Of a stretch of 64,000 bases of DNA, positions 32,758 to 57,535 are shown one piece after another (the stretch's first letter is position 1; each line of letters opens with the position of its first letter). The notes under the pieces are model-generated. The model worked only from the letters and a program-made list of their open reading frames with translations. It did not search any database and was not told the DNA's origin. A program made the position numbers and the translations under genes. Origin of the DNA: Ricordea florida. Its lineage: Eukaryota > Cnidaria > Anthozoa > Corallimorpharia > Ricordeidae. Location: positions 19,647,561-19,711,560 of the forward strand of contig OX453281.1 in NCBI GenBank assembly GCA_949710005.1, read 5' to 3'.

Positions 32758-33083
32758 CACTCGTTAATGTGTATCTGAGACTAAATCGTAACATGCCGTT
32801 GCGCTCATCCGTTCACGACCTCGGTCAAGATTCTCCCATACAGACCGACTAAGCTCGGGTAGTAAGCGCTAAACACTACCCAACCACTCACAAGTGGTCA
32901 TTCGCTTTTCGACACTCGACCCAATTGTTTTTTATCCTCAGATGAGGGTAGCCTGGTTCTCAAACAGCCCGACGACGCTCGTCCTCACTTCACTATTACT
33001 CAGTCCTCTCCTCGTGTGTGAGGGAATTTTGTACGAGCAAACTCTGATGGTATGGGGCCGGTTGTTCGAAGGCCGATTAGCGG

Positions 33084-33391
33084 TAGTCTCCTTCGCAGCC
33101 GTTATTAGGGTCGTCACGTAACGCTCCTCCCCAATAACGGCTGCTCACGAGAGAGACACATTCCTTTCCCTAAAACTGACCAATAAGAAGCAGGCTTCCA
33201 TATTCTGGAAACCTGGTCCAAGTCGTTTCGCACGTGTGCATCTGTCATGTTTTGTTTTCGACACTAGCCGATAACAATAACGTGCATTCTATTGGTTCTC
33301 AAAAACAACGGAAAGGAATGTGTCTCTCTCGTGAGCAGCCGTTAGTGGGGATGAGCGTTGCGTAACGACCCTATAACTGCGAAGGAGACTA
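33084..33391. mobile_element. 308-bp MITE with 8-bp target duplication (hAT-like)
   Basis: Terminal inverted repeats start TAGTCTCCTTCGCAG and continue for about 85 bp with few differences. Flanks 33076-33083 and 33392-33399 are both ATTAGCGG. An 8-bp duplication is typical of hAT and P elements. No coding capacity. Confidence 0.88.
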
Positions 33392-33809
33392 ATTAGCGGT
33401 AACCCAATGTTAACTTTTAACATGAGTTTCTTTCCCTCTTGTTCAAAAGCGTTTTCTCCTCTAACTTTCTCTATTTTATTCAGAGCATACAATCATCAAA
33501 TTGTATTCAAAAAGAATTATACTGAATGTGCTTTCTAAGCTCCCATATCTCCATTTAAATTTCGCACTAACCGTGGGTTACCTTAACCTTGCTTCGAACA
33601 ACCCGGCCCTGAGAATCAAGCTAAGGGGCGTTTAGTTAGGAAAAAAAAAACAACCGTAAAACACTGGCTAGTTTATGTTGTTAGCACAATATTTAAATGC
33701 CAATATTTAAATTTCAATTAAAGGTAAAAAGGTGTATATTTAATGCTCTTGAAAATAAAATGAGCCCATTCACAGTGAGCAATGCTATTTGGTTTTGCGT
33801 GCGCATGTA

Positions 33810-34061
33810 AGCCTGGTTTACACTACGACGCAAGCACAAGGATTAGCAGAAAACAAAGGAGAAAACAAAGGATTGAAGTCAAGCGTATGACATAAGACAT
33901 TGACCTAAGCATAAGACATCGACATAAGACCAAGCATAAGCAAAGTAAAGACAAAAGAACAAACAAAGGAAAACACCGTCCTTTTGTCTTGTAAAGCCCC
34001 TCAGGACACGTTTTTGTTTGTTTTTATTTGCTTATGCTTGCGTAGTAGTGAAAACCAGGCT
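33810..34061. mobile_element. MITE with ~33-bp terminal inverted repeats
   Basis: The ends AGCCTGGTTTACACTACGAC and its complement (from TTGCTTATGCTTGCGTAGTA to AGGCT) are inverted. The interior repeats AAGCATAAG(A/C). A possible 3-bp GTA duplication flanks it. Confidence 0.75.
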
Positions 34062-34567
34062 GTAGTGAGTGATCCTTGTGACTGGCAACTGAGAAGCTCT
34101 CGCTCGCGGCTGTTTTGTTTGTGCTGTTGTAAGACGCCAAAAAAATTGGGTAGCAATCCGTGGGAGAACAATAAAACAAATGCAGTAACGGCAGAAGAAA
34201 CCACTCGGAAAACAAGAAAGGGTTTTAACGAACATCCCAGTGGAACTGGGTTTGGTCCTACAGATCTGAAGCCTCGTGCTGAGTTGCCGCCACTGCTTGG
34301 TAACCCCTATTAATGTCCATTGCACTCAATAAACAAATGACACACGCGTTTTGGAGGGTTGTCCAATACTCCGACAAGTTTAGGCAATGCATTGTATTGT
34401 ATTATATGGCCATAGACAATAGTTCAACAAGGCATTCTAGAACGATACAATACAACACAATGAATTTTAATACAATGCATTGCATAAATTTGTCACAGTT
34501 TTGGGCCTGAACTGATGAATTTAATAGGATTATGTCACGTGTTAGCCGGGATACGATACTACTGAAA

Positions 34568-34836
34568 ATTGGGTAAATCAAACGAGTTGATTTAGTTATA
34601 CCACCGTAAGGTAAAAGGGAGGTACTGTTGTTTCGAGCGTCAGCCCTTCGTCGGAGCGAATGGGAGGATTGTGGGTTACGTTCAAGTTATATAGAGAAGT
34701 AAATTATTATAAATTGAACGTAACCCACAATCCTCTCATTCGCTCCGACGAAGGGCTAACGCTCAAAACGTCAGCACCTCCTTTTTACCTTACGGTGGTA
34801 TAACTTACTTAATCAACTCGTTTGATTTATCCAATT
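34568..34836. repeat. Foldback element (copy 2, enlarged loop)
   Basis: It has the same arms as 1191-1363, but the palindrome extends inward by a further ~45 bp (GCGAATGGGAGGATTGTGGG and complement) to a short AT-rich loop. The right flank CACCGACGTAGCACCAG continues the family. Confidence 0.8.
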
Positions 34837-35440
34837 TCCTGTGTTTAAATCTCCCACCGACGTAGCACCAGTTTCTTTAGAAACTATCCCCACAATACGA
34901 TACAACTGCCTTGGGTGGGAGGTTAGGGTAACAAAGAAGCAACGAGCGAGAACAAACGTGATAAGCTTGAACAAGCGAGGAATAACTGCGACCAGATCCT
35001 ATCCTGTCACCCCTATTAAATTATATTAACTTTATTAATAACACCAAATCTTACACAAAAAACACTAAAAACGGTGGAGCTGCCACAGATAGAGACGCAG
35101 TCAGAAAAAGGCTTTCAAGATCCATAATCCACCGTTGTTTAACTAGGTCAGTTTCCATCAGCGAACAGTGAAAACGGGCTTGACGCAAACGAAAACGCAA
35201 ATGCTATGAGCAAAATATTTTTTCCTTGTGTTTGATTGTTTTCCGTTCATCTGGGTTGTGAAGGTCAAAACGGAAGTTTACGTCAGCACAACCCAAGCCT
35301 TCAGTCTGATAGTATTGACACAGATCATAACTATGATAACTTGCCAATACTACTAACCATAGTATTGACAACTGAGCCTAAGAACAGCTAATAGTACATT
35401 CAACTGTAATTGAAAAATGATGATCTAGCAAACGACTTGT

Positions 35441-35698
35441 AGGGGTGGCTAATGGTCCTTCAAAAACTCTGGGTCTCGCAAAATTTTAGTCAATTTTCAG
35501 GGGTCTTGCAGTCTCGTTTTTTAGCGGTTATGTGCGTCTCGCAGTCTCGATTTTTATACGAAGGAGTCTCGAACTCAAAACACTTTGAAGTCTCGGTCTC
35601 TCAATCTAAAGAGTCAAAATGTCTCGGGCTCGCAAAGAAAAACGCTAGTCTCGCCGTCTAAGTCTCGCATTTACCATTCGCCACCCCTACTTGACAAC
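35441..35698. mobile_element. MITE with GTCTCG-rich interior (copy 1)
   Basis: Ends AGGGGTGGCTAATGGTCC and GACCATTCGCCACCCCT-type complement. The interior contains about ten (G)TCTCG units. The second copy is at 37629-37863. Confidence 0.85.
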
Positions 35699-35739
35699 GT
35701 AAGTTTTTATTAGTTCCGTAGGATATAAGGAGTGATCAC

Positions 35740-35806
35740 ATTGTTAGTGTTAGCGGCCCTTCATCAGAGCCACTGATTCTCTCTGATGAAGGGCTAACGC
35801 TTGAAA
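35740..35806. repeat. Short foldback relative (copy 3)
   Basis: GTTAGCGGCCCTTCATCAGAG and CTCTGATGAAGGGCTAACGC form a hairpin with the same AGGGCTAACGCT core as the larger foldbacks. The flank (TACCAACGCAGCACC) also matches. Confidence 0.65.
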
Positions 35807-37628
35807 AGCCAGAAACCCTTTAGTCCATCAGCAATCATTTTTGTGTGTGTTTCAATTTCCTACCAACGCAGCACCTGGGCTTTAATTTCTTTATTCAGTG
35901 TTATTACTCTTGCGTCTAATTAGTGTGAGAGAAGAAACGATTCGGCTGACTCCTGAGTCAGAAGTAATAGCATTTAAGTAAACAGGAACACTGACAAAGA
36001 GAAAGTATGACGTGAGGTTTCTTGGAAAACACACCCTGCCATTATTATAATTATAGCTGAGTACCTTCTTCAAACATAGTAACCAGCTAATAACCACCAA
36101 ATTTACATATACGTGTTGGAACCCGGAACTGAAGCTTATTCTATTTCAAAACGTGTTCACAGTGTCATAGATTTCCGTAATTATTTCTGAGAAGATGAAC
36201 TTATAAATCCGCTCTCGCTTAATCACGCGCGAGCATTGACGTGAAAAGAGCGTCACGTAAACACATTCTTTAGAACAGACGTGGAGTTTTTGGGAAGTAA
36301 AGTCGCATGTGTTCTCTCAGTTTCACAAATAAAACAATCAATGGATAAGTAAATGAATAAAGTAGCCAATCGATTGAATGGAAAATACGTAGGTTTTATC
36401 TGGAGCTAATTTAATAGTATTATGTCACCTGTTGGCCAGGATACAACTGCTATGGGTGGGAGGGTAGGGTAACAAAGCCTAGATCAGATAAATACTTAAG
36501 TTAAAGGTAACAAACAGATGGACCGACCCCTTTACGGCACTGAAAAATGACAAAGAAAGAATTCCTCTAATGAACTAGCACCGTCAAATGCAGCAGTGAT
36601 GCCGATATTATCCGCGTAGTTGAGGTAAAGTTTGCCTCATTGCCATAAACTCCTTTAAGTACGTTCTCGTTTAGGTAAGTCCCTGCCTCGATTTCGTAAA
36701 ATCCGGTCGAATTTATATGGACAAATTAATGTTGTGATATAATCAATATGCCGCCGAATTGTTCGCTCAGCAAACATCAGACCGAACTGCTGTGCATAGC
36801 ATTTCAATATTGCGGCTGAAAAATGGTTCAAACATGTACGAAGCACACAAAAACAATTTTGATGCCACCCAGTTTGCATTCCGTCAAAGTACGTTAGATA
36901 TCGCTTTTGGCTGATTCAAATAAAATGTTAAAATAACTTGGAACATAAATTGTTATATGCTGGTGTAAGACAAGAAGTTTCAGGAAATTAAAATCGCATA
37001 CAGGCGGCATTTGAATTGCATTTGTTTTCACTGACTGGAAACGATTGCGTGTAAGCTTAGCATTCAATGGAATTCTCCCAAGACTGAACTGATTGAATCA
37101 AATGTAAAGAAAATGACCGAGAGAACAGAAATGAAGCACGAATTCAAAAAGCATGGGAATTGAGCTCGTAAAATCCTCATTTGTGAGTTAAGAGGCCTCG
37201 CTTGAGTGAGCCGCAAGAAGAACAAACAAGCGCACCGCACGAGAGACTTCTTTAATGATTTTCAGCGGGTAAATAAATATCATGAAAAGGGTTTTCCATG
37301 CTTTAATTTTTTTTTATTGGCAGAGAAACAGTGTTTTTTTGCGAGCATTTTTTAATCGGAAGGTATGTTTTCACAATCGCAATTCGAGGCAGAAACGTGA
37401 AGCACTGTTTACAAGCATACTATCAAGTGACGTGAACAAATAAATTTGCGCCAAAATCATCGTGCCTCAAGTGTTTATATTGGCATCCTGAACTTTTTCC
37501 ACAACACTTAGACAGATCAAGCTTTTCAAGCGGAAACTCAAATATAGAGGCCCCCGTTTCTTAGAAGTACAGTATGGCTGGATTCTAGAAATGACCAATA
37601 ACGCCATTTTAGCCCATAAAAGCCCAGA

Positions 37629-37863
37629 AGGGGTGGCGAATGGTCCTCGCAAAATTTTGGTCGAATTTCCCGGGTCTCACAGTCTCGTTTTTTAGCGGTT
37701 ATGTGCCGGTCTCGCAGTCTCGATTTTTATACGAGAGTCTCGCACTCAAAACTCTTTGAAGTCTCGGTCTCGCAATCTAAAAATGTCAAAATGTCTCGGG
37801 CTCGCAAAGAAAAACGCTAGCTCGTCGTCTCGCAAAGTCTCGTATTTACCATTCGCCACACCT
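37629..37863. mobile_element. MITE with GTCTCG-rich interior (copy 2)
   Basis: Colinear with 35441-35698 in the same orientation, with ends AGGGGTGGCGAATGGTCC and its complement. Confidence 0.85.
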
Positions 37864-39004
37864 GAGAGAGTTCAGAAATTTCCGTGAACTTCGTACAATA
37901 AAAATAATCCTCTCGAAGGAAGGTAAACTGTTTTAGCTGGCATTGTTTAAAGAACTTGGGTCACGAAATTGTTGAAAAACCAAAACATTTATTTGCATTA
38001 ATAAAAAGCAAGAATAGTAATCATCGGCTGAATTGTGGTAAGAATATTTCAACACTGTATTCAAACAATTTTGCTTTCTGAGTTTTTACATGTGGATGGC
38101 AAGGATCAAAATTGTTGACAGCTTGAAAAATGGAGGCTAAATTTTCCACGATGGGTCTTGCAAAAATGCTAAGTGTAATCGTGAGCCACTCTCCCTTTAC
38201 AAATTTAATTGCTTAGATATCTTTGTTCGGTTAAAAGATCATGTTCGATTATCATGAAATTCATATTCCGCAAATCCAAGGTTAACCGAAAGTAATGAAA
38301 ATTTACAATCTTGTACAACGTACGAAATAACATTGTGCATTTTTTGACTCTAAGTTGGTGTTGTAGTCAGGAAGGGAAGGGAACGGAAAAAGCGCTTTAC
38401 GTCACACCCAAGAGTGGTTTGAGCATTTGGCATTTTGAATAAGTTCCTGGTTTGGTGTTAGCTGAATATTGATCTAGTCGGATTCGATAAGATTCGAGAA
38501 AGCCGTATCCAAATTGTACTAAAATGTTATTTTTGATAAAAGATTGCTTGCTTTGAATTAGCCAAAAGTGTTGCGCACTCTTTTTGTCTACTTTGAGCTT
38601 GGATTATAAAGAATTTATATCAATGGCGAAGAGATAACTGCAATATCGGTGATGGTATTCGTTTTCTGGTTTTGTTCATCGTTTAGTGGAAGAGGGAAAG
38701 AAAACAGATAAGCTTAGCTCGAGCAATTAAGCAAACTTTTCCATCTTATAAAATCAAAATACTGCCAAGCTGACAGACATTGCTGATTTTCTAGGAATTC
38801 ATATTTCTGTCCAGGAAGTTTATGTCACGGAATTTAATGTTGTTCCTTTTCCTTCGCCTCTTAGAATATTCGCGCGAAAAATCTGGGAAGCCGCAGCTGA
38901 TAACATCAACCAATCAGAAAAAAGCCCGTGGATAAGCTAACCAAGGAGAGGTCAGGTTTCTCAGAACGCGGAGCGAACAAACATATGTTATCGTCCGTGA
39001 GATT

Positions 39005-39010
39005 TATAAA
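39005..39010 (+). promoter_or_regulatory. Candidate TATA box of ASS1
   Basis: TATAAA lies 66 bp before the ASS1 start codon, followed by a pyrimidine-rich stretch (CTTCCCGTACTTCTCATTTC) suited to a start site about 30 bp on. Position and motif only. Confidence 0.45.
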
Positions 39011-39075
39011 CTCCTGACACTTCCCGTACTTCTCATTTCGTTCCCCACTTCAAAAGCCGTCGTTGAGATAGAAAC

Positions 39076-53262
<14,187 letters not shown>

Positions 53263-53468
53263 CTCAAGCAGTGGATCAGTCCTTCATTTATAGATGAGAA
53301 ATGCAAAAAATGTCTCGGCTTTAAATTAAATCTTCTTAAGAAGATGTAGTATTTGAAAAACAAGTCAAAATTGTTTATGTAGGGTCGTCACACAATATCC
53401 TTTGAAAAAAGAGCGGTCCAACGCTTTCAATCATCCATACTGTTTAGGAATTTAGGTCTTAAAATGGT

Positions 53469-53474
53469 AATAAA
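53469..53474 (+). promoter_or_regulatory. Candidate ASS1 polyadenylation signal
   Basis: AATAAA 207 bases after the ASS1 stop codon, the first canonical hexamer downstream of the stop that I noticed. Confidence 0.5.
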
Positions 53475-54184
53475 ATGTAAAATTGAAGAGCTTTAAAAAC
53501 AAGCGTGCGTGGGGATTCTGTTCGTCATCAGCGTTTTAAGAACGTGTGATTAATACTTGGGAAACAGCACTTTCGGAATATTCCCACTTTTTCTCCGCGT
53601 TCTGAACCCACATATTTGTTATCCTCATACACGGTTTTTGTAAGAAGCGTAACCTTTTTGCAAAAGTCGGTAATCATTTCTATTTTTTCTGTCTCCCAAC
53701 CCACGTGTTCATATAATATTATTTTTTATTCGTCATTTGCGAAATGCCTGGCTGTTTTGTCTCGGTCTCTGTATTTCGAGAAAACGACAATAGATTTTAT
53801 CGGGCGTTGTGCTTGTTTGAATGTTACTTCAGCTTTGTAAGTTCGATTCAGGTCGCTCGATTAATCAATGATCGGTTTATTGTGTGCCGCTAACAAAGGT
53901 GTCTGCAACTTTTACGTGGCGTAATTAGCATCGTAAATAGAGCGCGCTTTGGATCTTTTCATATTTGAACTGTAATTTTTTAATATTCCAAGTGTTACGT
54001 GTGGGGCGACATGGGTGAGACCTCCACGATAGCTGTGATCATGACACGTCATAGAAAGATATAGCCAATAGCAAGAGAGATTCTATTACAGCCAATTGGC
54101 TGTGATGCTATATAACAGCGCCTACTATTGGCCAATGACTTTCATGACCTAATAGGTCATACGTGGGCTGGCCAGTGAGATGTA

Positions 54185-54372
54185 CAAGTTCTTGTCTCAA
54201 CAAATCACTTGCGAGGACGAAGCCAGCGGATTAGTCAGACGGTTTTTACCGAGTTCTTGTCTCGACAAATCATGTGCGTGGACGAAGCTAGCGGATTGGT
54301 CGGACGGTTTGTTACGAGCTCTTGTCTCGGTAAGTCGAGGACGATGCCAACGGATTGGTCACACAGTTTTCC
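54185..54372 (+). repeat. ~66-bp tandem repeat, three units
   Basis: Units begin AGTTCTTGTCTC(A/G)ACAAATC and contain GGACGAAGC(C/T)AGCGGATT(A/G)GTC. The third unit is shorter. An 83-aa open frame here follows the repeat. Confidence 0.85.
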
Positions 54373-54904
54373 CCGACCTTGATAATTGCCTGGTTTATTA
54401 CAGATTCTGGTGGGCTTATTACATGACTTAAAAAAAAAGCTTGTGTCCGAAAGCCGATACCTTTATCGCGAATAAGCTCGTTTCCATTTATCCGGACTGC
54501 AAGGGCTGGTTTAATTCCAGGCAACACAAACGAGTCAGCTCTTGAGGACTACATTTTTTGATGTAGCATCATTCTTGATAGATGAACTCGTAGTAGTTCG
54601 CTTGTAAGTTGATCTCTCGGAAAGTTCGCGAACCGAACTGTTCCATAATTTACATTTCATGTCCTTTAGCGTGTGTCTATACCGAACAGTGTGTCCACTT
54701 GTAAGTGGAGTGACGGAACTCAGACGTTACTCTGAATTTGTTCACTTTTCCTGAACACAAACTTCAAATATTCTCACGATAACCATGTTCTCAAGATTGG
54801 TGACCAATACTTTCTTTTGTCCACATGCTGTGATGTTACCCATGCTCTTTAAAACGCAGTCAGCGTTTATGACTGAATACGACAAAGAACCCACGCTATT
54901 TTTA

Positions 54905-55347
54905 GACTTGGGCAATACCCGCCCAAAAACTGCCCCTTTTTGCCAATCAAAATAACCAAAACTGCCCCCATTTAACTATCCAAAAACTGTTCCTCTTTAA
55001 CCGTACAAGACAATTGACCACCAAAAACTGCCATTTTCATGGAACCACCTAAATTAATCGGCTAAGACAACTGTTTTTAACCATGCAAAAAAACTGCCCT
55101 CTTTCAACTATCAAAGGTACCCCCACAAAACTGTCCGTTCTTAACCAATCAAAATAATTACCAAAACTTCCCTTTTGGAATCACCAAATTTATTCACCGA
55201 AACTCTCTTTTTAACCATCCAAACCATTCACCAAAAAATGACCCAATTTAACCATTCAAACTATAAACCACCAAAAAATGACACCTTTTTGCCATCCAAA
55301 CTAACCACCAAAAGACTGCCCCTTTTTACCATCCAAACTAACCACCA
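54905..55347 (+). repeat. ~35-bp minisatellite, left part
   Basis: Diverged units of about 35 bp (ACTGCCCCTTTTTAACCATC, then CAAACTAACCACCAAAA). It is split by the insertion of Repeat A at 55348 and resumes at 57425. Confidence 0.85.
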
Positions 55348-55811
55348 ATCAAAGGCTCCTTCGAGCTACCTCATGGTCTGTGGTAATTATTCCATGAAGT
55401 GCTGTCCTTTCCCCACACCATAAAGCGTTCATTCCGAATAGTTCGTTTTGTGCACTCATGCGACGACTGATCGATTACTCGTCGTTCAAATTGGAGACAT
55501 CGTCACCTTTTAAGACTTTAAAACCCATTTCTTTTCCCTCGAGCATTTTTGAACACATTTCCAGTTCGTTCGCGAGATCTTCAAAAGTGTATTTTGATCA
55601 AAGATGGAGCGAAAGAAAGGAAAACTCGTCTTGACAATCTTTGCGTCGGGCTCGACGCAACAGACGCCAATTTGTAAACAAGTGCTGCCGCTTTGTCTCA
55701 CCCCCTCCCCCCACATATATGATCGTAAAACAATTGCACGACTTTGTGGACAAAACCAAACCTATTACGGGAGACAGGGGAAAACCTGTTTAATTCACAT
55801 TTAATGCAGAT

Positions 55812-55836
55812 CAAGAGAGAATCTCATTCTCTCTTG
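55812..55836. mobile_element. 25-bp hairpin insert with 7-bp target duplication
   Basis: A perfect hairpin with arms CAAGAGAGAAT and ATTCTCTCTTG around CTC. It is flanked by TGCAGAT at 55805-55811 and 55837-55843. The uninterrupted Repeat A copy at 5999 has a single TGCGGAT here. A similar hairpin core (AGAGAAT TTCTC ATTCTCT) lies at about 60960. Confidence 0.75.
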
Positions 55837-56079
55837 TGCAGATTTAATGCATAAATTAATTGTCTAACGGGAATGGAATGACCAATCCAACCATTACTAT
55901 ACCTCTAGCCTGTGCCAGGCTCTCGGATTGTGGGCACGATCGAAAAGCGGGAGAGCGAGAGAACAAATCGGCGGGAGTCTGGGAAGGAGAAAAAGGGAAG
56001 GAGAGCCTGTAAGAATTTTAAATACATCATTCCGCCCACTGACACACCCACTTCCGGAATGACACTTCCTCCTGTCATA

Positions 56080-56454
56080 ATGTCAAACGTCAAAATATCA
56101 AAGGATCAAAATGTGCAGTGTACGGTTACGTTTCGCGCGAGTTCGATCTTTTTCGTGTGCTGGCTGAGGTCGCTCATGTCTTCATCGTGTACTAATTCAA
56201 ACGTGCAGGTTCGCCATCTTTCGAAGTCCTGCGGATTTTGTAACAAAAATGTTACTTGTCTTGGGACTAAAATCCCAAGAGTTTCTTTATTTAACGTCGT
56301 CCGGAACAAGGAATTGGTTTTCTTCATTGGCGATGAATATTTTGTGTTTGCCGATATTGTTAGTTCGTTCGGTTTCGACCTTGTGCGAAGCGACAAACTT
56401 TCAGATGTGAGCTGTCTGACCTGTGCGAGTACATTTAAGAAACTAATCGAGTGA
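56080..56454 (+). CDS. Small Cys-rich ORF inside the TIR element (124 aa)
   Basis: The open frame starts at ATG 56080; the upstream in-frame extension is terminal repeat. It contains CGFC near residue 49-52 and CLTC near the end, about 60 residues apart, and ends TFKKLIE. The CxxC...CxxC spacing resembles a ZAD-like or treble-clef zinc domain, but I cannot assign it to a family with confidence. It is divergent to the helicase fragment on the other strand. It may be a captured gene piece or an element-encoded protein. Confidence 0.4.
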   Translation: MSNVKISKDQNVQCTVTFRASSIFFVCWLRSLMSSSCTNSNVQVRHLSKSCGFCNKNVTCLGTKIPRVSLFNVVRNKELVFFIGDEYFVFADIVSSFGFDLVRSDKLSDVSCLTCASTFKKLIE

Positions 56455-56639
56455 AGAGATTGTCAGGGCACCTACAAAACGAGTTTCAAGCAACTCGCCA
56501 ACGGGAGTTTCGCGAAGAGAACTCGGAAACATGTAGCGACTGATTCGAGTAGATCTCGACGTTCGCTTGTATTTCAAAAGGAAAATCAACATTATTTCCT
56601 CTATGGACTTGGCTTCTGAAGTGTCACCAAATCAGTAGC

Positions 56640-57157
56640 CGTTACGTACCATTGTGTTACGGAGTGAACTTCATTTATAGCTACGGCAGCCGTCTGCTTT
56701 CCCAGTTTGCCTTCCTTTAGCTTCTTTACCCATGTTTTAGATAGCCAGCTCTCGGGGCTTCCAAAGACAATTTCACAGTCTCCATTTCTCACCTTGTCCT
56801 CGTGGCATTCCTCGCCGATCCCTATGGCTGCAGCAGAAAATGTCAGTTGTCGTAGCTGTTCTACTTGGTCTCTCATTATTGAAACCAACGGCGGACAACG
56901 ATTATTGTCGACAAGCCTTGGCCTCCACTTGAGCGTAACGTTTTCGCGATTCGGGGAAAAAGCTGAAAAATTAAACTCTTCCCGAATCCGGTGGGAAGAA
57001 TCGCAAACACGTCTTTTCCACGGGCTTGATTAAATAGGCACATCTTTTGTTCTGATCCAAGAGCTTTGATATTCGGGAAATCTGCTATGCACTCATCCTC
57101 TGTAAACAGAGCTTCGTCGAACTCACGCGCGTAGCACACACTCGCCAACTTAGCCAT
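56640..57157 (-). pseudogene. RecQ-type helicase fragment, frameshifted and truncated
   Basis: Minus-strand frame from ATG 57157 (MAKLASVCYAREF) through the nucleotide-binding motif I (AILPTGFGKSLIFQLFP) to about 56885. There a single-base frameshift moves the similarity to the frame MRDQVEQLRQL (motif Ia). It continues to FGSPESWLS and to motif II, here INEVHSVTQW in place of a DEAH-type motif. The alignment then stops, so motifs III-VI are missing. The Asp of motif II is replaced by Asn. It lies wholly inside the 55906-57393 element, so it is probably a captured host gene fragment. RecQ-like genes are common in cnidarian genomes as I recall. Confidence 0.8.
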
Positions 57158-57424
57158 TTGATGCTGAAAGTCGAGTGAGCAAGAGTGATGACATATATGA
57201 GACTTGTTGATGTCAACTGTCAAAATGAACCAATCGTAGGGTATACCAGGAGCTGGTATACCGGAATGATGTATTTAAAACAATTCTTAAAGGCTCTCCT
57301 TCCTTTTTTCTCCTTCCCGGACTCCCGCCGATTTGTTCTCTCGCTCTCCCGCTTTTCGATCGTGCCCACAATCCGAGAGCCTGGCACAGGCTACTATACC
57401 TCATGGTATGAAGTACATACCATG

Positions 57425-57535
57425 AGGTAAAAACTGACCCCCTTTAACCAAACTAATCACCAAAAACGGACCCCTTTTAACCATTCAAACTAACCACCAA
57501 AACTCACCACCAAAACTCAACACCAAACACTTCTA
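57425..57535 (+). repeat. ~35-bp minisatellite, right part
   Basis: Resumes the CCACCAAAAAC(T/G)GACCCCTTTTAACCA units after Repeat A. Confidence 0.8.

Larger units (their letters stand above)
31446..39075. other. Intergenic, repeat-filled, no gene recognised
   Basis: 7.6 kb between QOR and ASS1. It holds MITEs at 33084, 33810, 35441 and 37629, a foldback copy at 34568 and an AT-rich tract at 32522. Sequence from 36100 to 37600 and from 37900 to 38900 shows nothing I can name. Short open frames there have no recognisable motif. Confidence 0.5.
55906..57393. mobile_element. 1,488-bp element with ~130-bp TIRs and 9-bp target duplication (Mutator-like)
   Basis: Ends 55906-56035 and 57266-57393 are near-identical reverse complements starting TAGCCTGTGCCAGGCTCTCG. 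CTATACCTC is present on both sides (55897-55905 and 57394-57402) and once in the empty site of the Repeat A copy at about 6509-6517. Long TIRs plus a 9-bp duplication are characteristic of Mutator-like elements. No transposase is present. The cargo is a broken RecQ-like helicase fragment and a Cys-rich ORF. The high TIR identity suggests recent movement. Confidence 0.88.
55348..57432 (+). repeat. Repeat A, interrupted copy
   Basis: Colinear with 5999-6545, but split at 55906-57393 by the TIR element and carrying a 25-bp hairpin insert at 55812-55836. It is inserted in the 35-bp minisatellite, giving three nested layers. Confidence 0.85.

Noticed and set aside
32434-32778. Phe-rich 114-aa frame resembling membrane segments
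   Set aside because: It is a translation of the (TTTTA)n tract.
55912-56079. N-terminal extension of the Cys-rich ORF
   Set aside because: It is translated terminal inverted repeat, so ATG 56080 is the more plausible start.
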